Origin: an uncultured Pelagibacteraceae bacterium
GTDB lineage: Bacteria; Pseudomonadota; Alphaproteobacteria; Pelagibacterales; Pelagibacteraceae
Assembly (NCBI GenBank): GCA_902543245.1
Contig: CACBXQ010000002.1
Location: 83,718-147,717, forward strand
Length of the DNA: 64,000 nucleotides
Direction: 5' to 3'
The translations under genes were made by a program, and so were the position numbers. Under the pieces are notes generated by a model. It saw nothing but the letters and a program-made list of their open reading frames with translations, searched no databases and was not told where the DNA came from. Position 1 is the stretch's first letter, and every line of letters begins with the position of its first letter. Shown here piece after piece: positions 62,123-64,000 of the stretch.

Positions 62123-62671
62123 CTATGCAGCTTTCAAAGTTCCTAGAAGTAATCTAAATGGTATTAACATCACTAAAGCTATAAAAATTTTTACTGCTAA
62201 ATCTCCTAAAGATAAAGTAACCCATGGAACTCCAGTCGCATAAAAAGAAATTGAGAAAAATAAGAAAGTATCAACAGTTGATCCAATTAATGAAGAAGTT
62301 AAGGGAGCAATAAACCATTTTTTCTGTCTAAGTTGATCGAATATTTGAACATCAAGTAATTGTGCAATAATAAATGCTGTTCCAGATCCAATTGCAATTC
62401 TTATCGATATCAAGTCTGCAAAATTAGTTGAAAAAATCAAGGTGAATAAGATACCAATTGTAAATCCTATATATACAATTTTTCTAGCCACACTCTTACC
62501 AAAAGATCTATTTGCTAAATCTGTTATCAAAAATGCTATAGGATAACTAAATGCTCCATAAGTTAAGATTTCTTCTAACCCATAATATTTAATTGGAAAC
62601 TGCACTAAATAATTAGATGCCAAAACTACCAATCCCATTAAAAATGAGAGAGTTAGAAATACTTTATTCAT
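62123..62671 (-). CDS. yhhQ: Queuosine precursor transporter (YhhQ/VUT family)
   Basis: Six-helix membrane protein of 182 aa. LTYGAFSYPIAFLITDLANRSFGKSVARKIVYIGFTIG is the typical start, and SGTAFIIAQLLDVQIFDQLRQKKWFIAPLTSSLIGSTVDTFLFFSISF is the family core. It imports queuine or preQ bases used for tRNA modification. It is convergent with aguA (1-bp gap) and starts on the last base of rpmB. Confidence 0.93.
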   Translation of the reverse strand: MNKVFLTLSFLMGLVVLASNYLVQFPIKYYGLEEILTYGAFSYPIAFLITDLANRSFGKSVARKIVYIGFTIGILFTLIFSTNFADLISIRIAIGSGTAFIIAQLLDVQIFDQLRQKKWFIAPLTSSLIGSTVDTFLFFSISFYATGVPWVTLSLGDLAVKIFIALVMLIPFRLLLGTLKAA

Positions 62672-62952
62672 TAAGCTGATTTGCTAATTAAAGATTTTTT
62701 TAACTTTTTTAATCTAAGAGATAAATCTCTTGCTTTAGCAGTTTTAAGAAAATCATCAAAACTCCCTTTTTTGTCTACTGATCTCACGCCTGCATTAGAA
62801 ACGGTTAGTCTTAAGCTTCTCTTTAAAATTTCACTTTTAAATTTGACTTTTTTTAAATTTGGCAAAAATCTTCTTTTAGTTTTATTATTTGCGTGACTAA
62901 CGTTATGACCTTTTAAAGGATTTTTTCCAGTTAATTCACATTTTTTTGACAT
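62671..62952 (-). CDS. rpmB: 50S ribosomal protein L28
   Basis: Basic ribosomal protein of 93 aa. [40 protein letters not shown] and [22 protein letters not shown] are typical of L28, including the alphaproteobacterial C-terminal extension. Most zinc-binding cysteines are absent. It overlaps yhhQ by one base, so the two are cotranscribed; rpmB is separated from pyrD by 41 bp. Confidence 0.97.
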   Translation of the reverse strand: MSKKCELTGKNPLKGHNVSHANNKTKRRFLPNLKKVKFKSEILKRSLRLTVSNAGVRSVDKKGSFDDFLKTAKARDLSLRLKKLKKSLISKSA

Positions 62953-62993
62953 AATAGTACGGCTTATAAAACGACATTATTCATAGGTCAAGT

Positions 62994-64000
62994 TTATTTT
63001 ATACCTATTATTTCTTGATAATTTTTAATTCCTTTACTTTTCAAAATTTCAGTAAGTTCTTTAGATATTTTACTTACCACATTAGGTCCTCTGTATACCA
63101 TGCCAGTGTATAATTGCACAAAACTTGCTCCAGATATAAATTTTTCATATGCACTCTTACCACTATCTACACCACCAACTCCAATTATAGGGATTTTATT
63201 TTTTATAATTTTATAAAACTTATTAATCAAAATATTTGAATGAACCTCTAAAGGTTTACCTGAAAGTCCTCCTTTCTGATGTTTAGATAAATTTTTAAGC
63301 TCTGCTCTGTTCTTATCTGTTGTATTGGATAGAATAATTCCATTTATTTTATTATTAAAAATAATTTCACATATATTTTCTATTTGATCATGATTTATAT
63401 CAGGAGAAATTTTAACCAATAAAGGAATGCTAGATTTTATTTTTATTCTTTCTTGATTTAGTTTTCCAAGCAAATTATCAAGTTTTTCATTATCATGAAA
63501 GTCTCTTAAATTTTCAGTATTTGGAGAAGAAATATTAATTGTTAAATAATCACAAATATTGTGGAATTTATTAAAGCATAAAGAATAATCATTTAATCTA
63601 TCCTTTGTATCTTTATTGGGTCCAATATTGACACCTAAAAGACCGTTGGGTTTATTGTCAGAGATATATTTGCTTATTATATCTGCCCCAGAGTTATTAA
63701 AGCCTAGACGATTAATTAATGCTTCATCTTCTTCTAATCTAAAAACTCTTGGTTTCGGATTTCCGTATTGTTTTAATGGGGTTACGGTACCAACTTCTAC
63801 AAATCCAAAATTTAAATTAAACAAAGAATTATAAACTTCAGCATTTTTATCAAATCCTGCTGCAACACCAATTGGATTTGAAATTTTTTTACCAAACAAT
63901 TTTGTTTCTAAATATCTTTGATTATTTTTATCTATGCTAAAATTTGGAATTTTATTAAATTTTAAAGCTTTGATCGCCAAGTTATGTGCAGTCTCTGGAT
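62994..64000 (-). CDS. pyrD: Dihydroorotate dehydrogenase (quinone), class 2, 5' end outside window
   Basis: Membrane-associated flavoenzyme of pyrimidine synthesis that passes electrons to ubiquinone. At least 334 codons are visible. The frame stays open through the right edge, where the codons read PETAHNLAIKALKF, the conserved N-terminal membrane helix region, so the TTG near 63980 is not the start. GVAAGFDKNAEVYNSLFNLNFGFVEVGTVTP, INRLGFNNSGAD, LTINISSPNT (catalytic Ser region) and PIIGVGGVDSGKSAYEKFISGASFVQLYTG are canonical. Only the first few residues are missing. Confidence 0.97.
   Translation of the reverse strand, partial: PETAHNLAIKALKFNKIPNFSIDKNNQRYLETKLFGKKISNPIGVAAGFDKNAEVYNSLFNLNFGFVEVGTVTPLKQYGNPKPRVFRLEEDEALINRLGFNNSGADIISKYISDNKPNGLLGVNIGPNKDTKDRLNDYSLCFNKFHNICDYLTINISSPNTENLRDFHDNEKLDNLLGKLNQERIKIKSSIPLLVKISPDINHDQIENICEIIFNNKINGIILSNTTDKNRAELKNLSKHQKGGLSGKPLEVHSNILINKFYKIIKNKIPIIGVGGVDSGKSAYEKFISGASFVQLYTGMVYRGPNVVSKISKELTEILKSKGIKNYQEIIGIK

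Overview
The window looks like a chromosomal segment of a free-living marine alphaproteobacterium of the SAR11 clade (Pelagibacterales). The sequence is very AT-rich by eye (I did not compute GC) and almost wholly coding. Spacers are tiny, many genes overlap by 1-9 nt, and there are no IS elements, prophage genes, CRISPR arrays, rRNAs or tRNAs that I can see. Several genes are alphaproteobacterial markers: a BamF-type (DUF3035) lipoprotein, DUF2093, ChvG/ChvI, RegA, and an ScfR/RamB-type regulator facing isocitrate lyase. The assignment to SAR11 is inference from this style and gene content; no marker tree was run.

Layout. 1-5 kb: a partial oxidase-subunit-III-like gene diverging from a Sco copper chaperone, then RsmE and a small redox run (haloacid dehalogenase, DoxX, pirin, quinone oxidoreductase). 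5-11 kb: UbiA followed by a lipid A block (msbA, waaA, lpxK, lpxL). 11-19 kb: purD and rsmD converging on the minus-strand run HAD-IIA, ribF, ileS, lspA, bamF, pgi. 19-25 kb: groES-groEL, typA, a periplasmic metallo-beta-lactamase-fold hydrolase and a PsiE-like membrane protein. 25-31 kb: isocitrate lyase facing its likely regulator across a 334-bp region holding an array of TTTACAAA boxes and a possible 55-codon gene, then an unrecognised Lys/Glu-rich coiled-coil protein, Cfa and a DapA-family lyase. 32-38 kb: glycosyltransferase, membrane J-protein, oligopeptidase B, Hsp20 with a ROSE-like leader, then a purine permease converging on a purine phosphoribosyltransferase. 38-46 kb: AlkA-like glycosylase, EamA exporter, msrA, sulfurtransferase and an RND pump whose adaptor lacks the coiled-coil hairpin. 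46-53 kb: cell-wall and methyl-cycle genes (gpmA, murU, amgK, tsaE, ahcY) next to chvG-chvI. 53-64 kb: polA, an ABC ATPase, bioY, regA, a four-gene polyamine operon behind a terminator-like leader, a queuosine-precursor transporter, rpmB and 5'-truncated pyrD.

The strongest follow-up points are: (i) an intrinsic terminator 24 bp upstream of the ornithine-decarboxylase-family gene with no plus-strand gene before it that needs terminating, which suggests an attenuator or riboswitch controlling the whole polyamine operon; (ii) a ROSE-type RNA thermometer candidate overlapping the hsp20 ribosome-binding site; (iii) the box array between aceA and scfR; (iv) a hairpinless RND adaptor; (v) a polylysine/coiled-coil protein with a distinct C-terminal domain and no family I recognise; and (vi) six of fifteen convergent gene pairs sharing exactly four nucleotides so that their stop codons interlock. 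I did not find a clear multi-gene system that is wholly new; most genes belong to known families.
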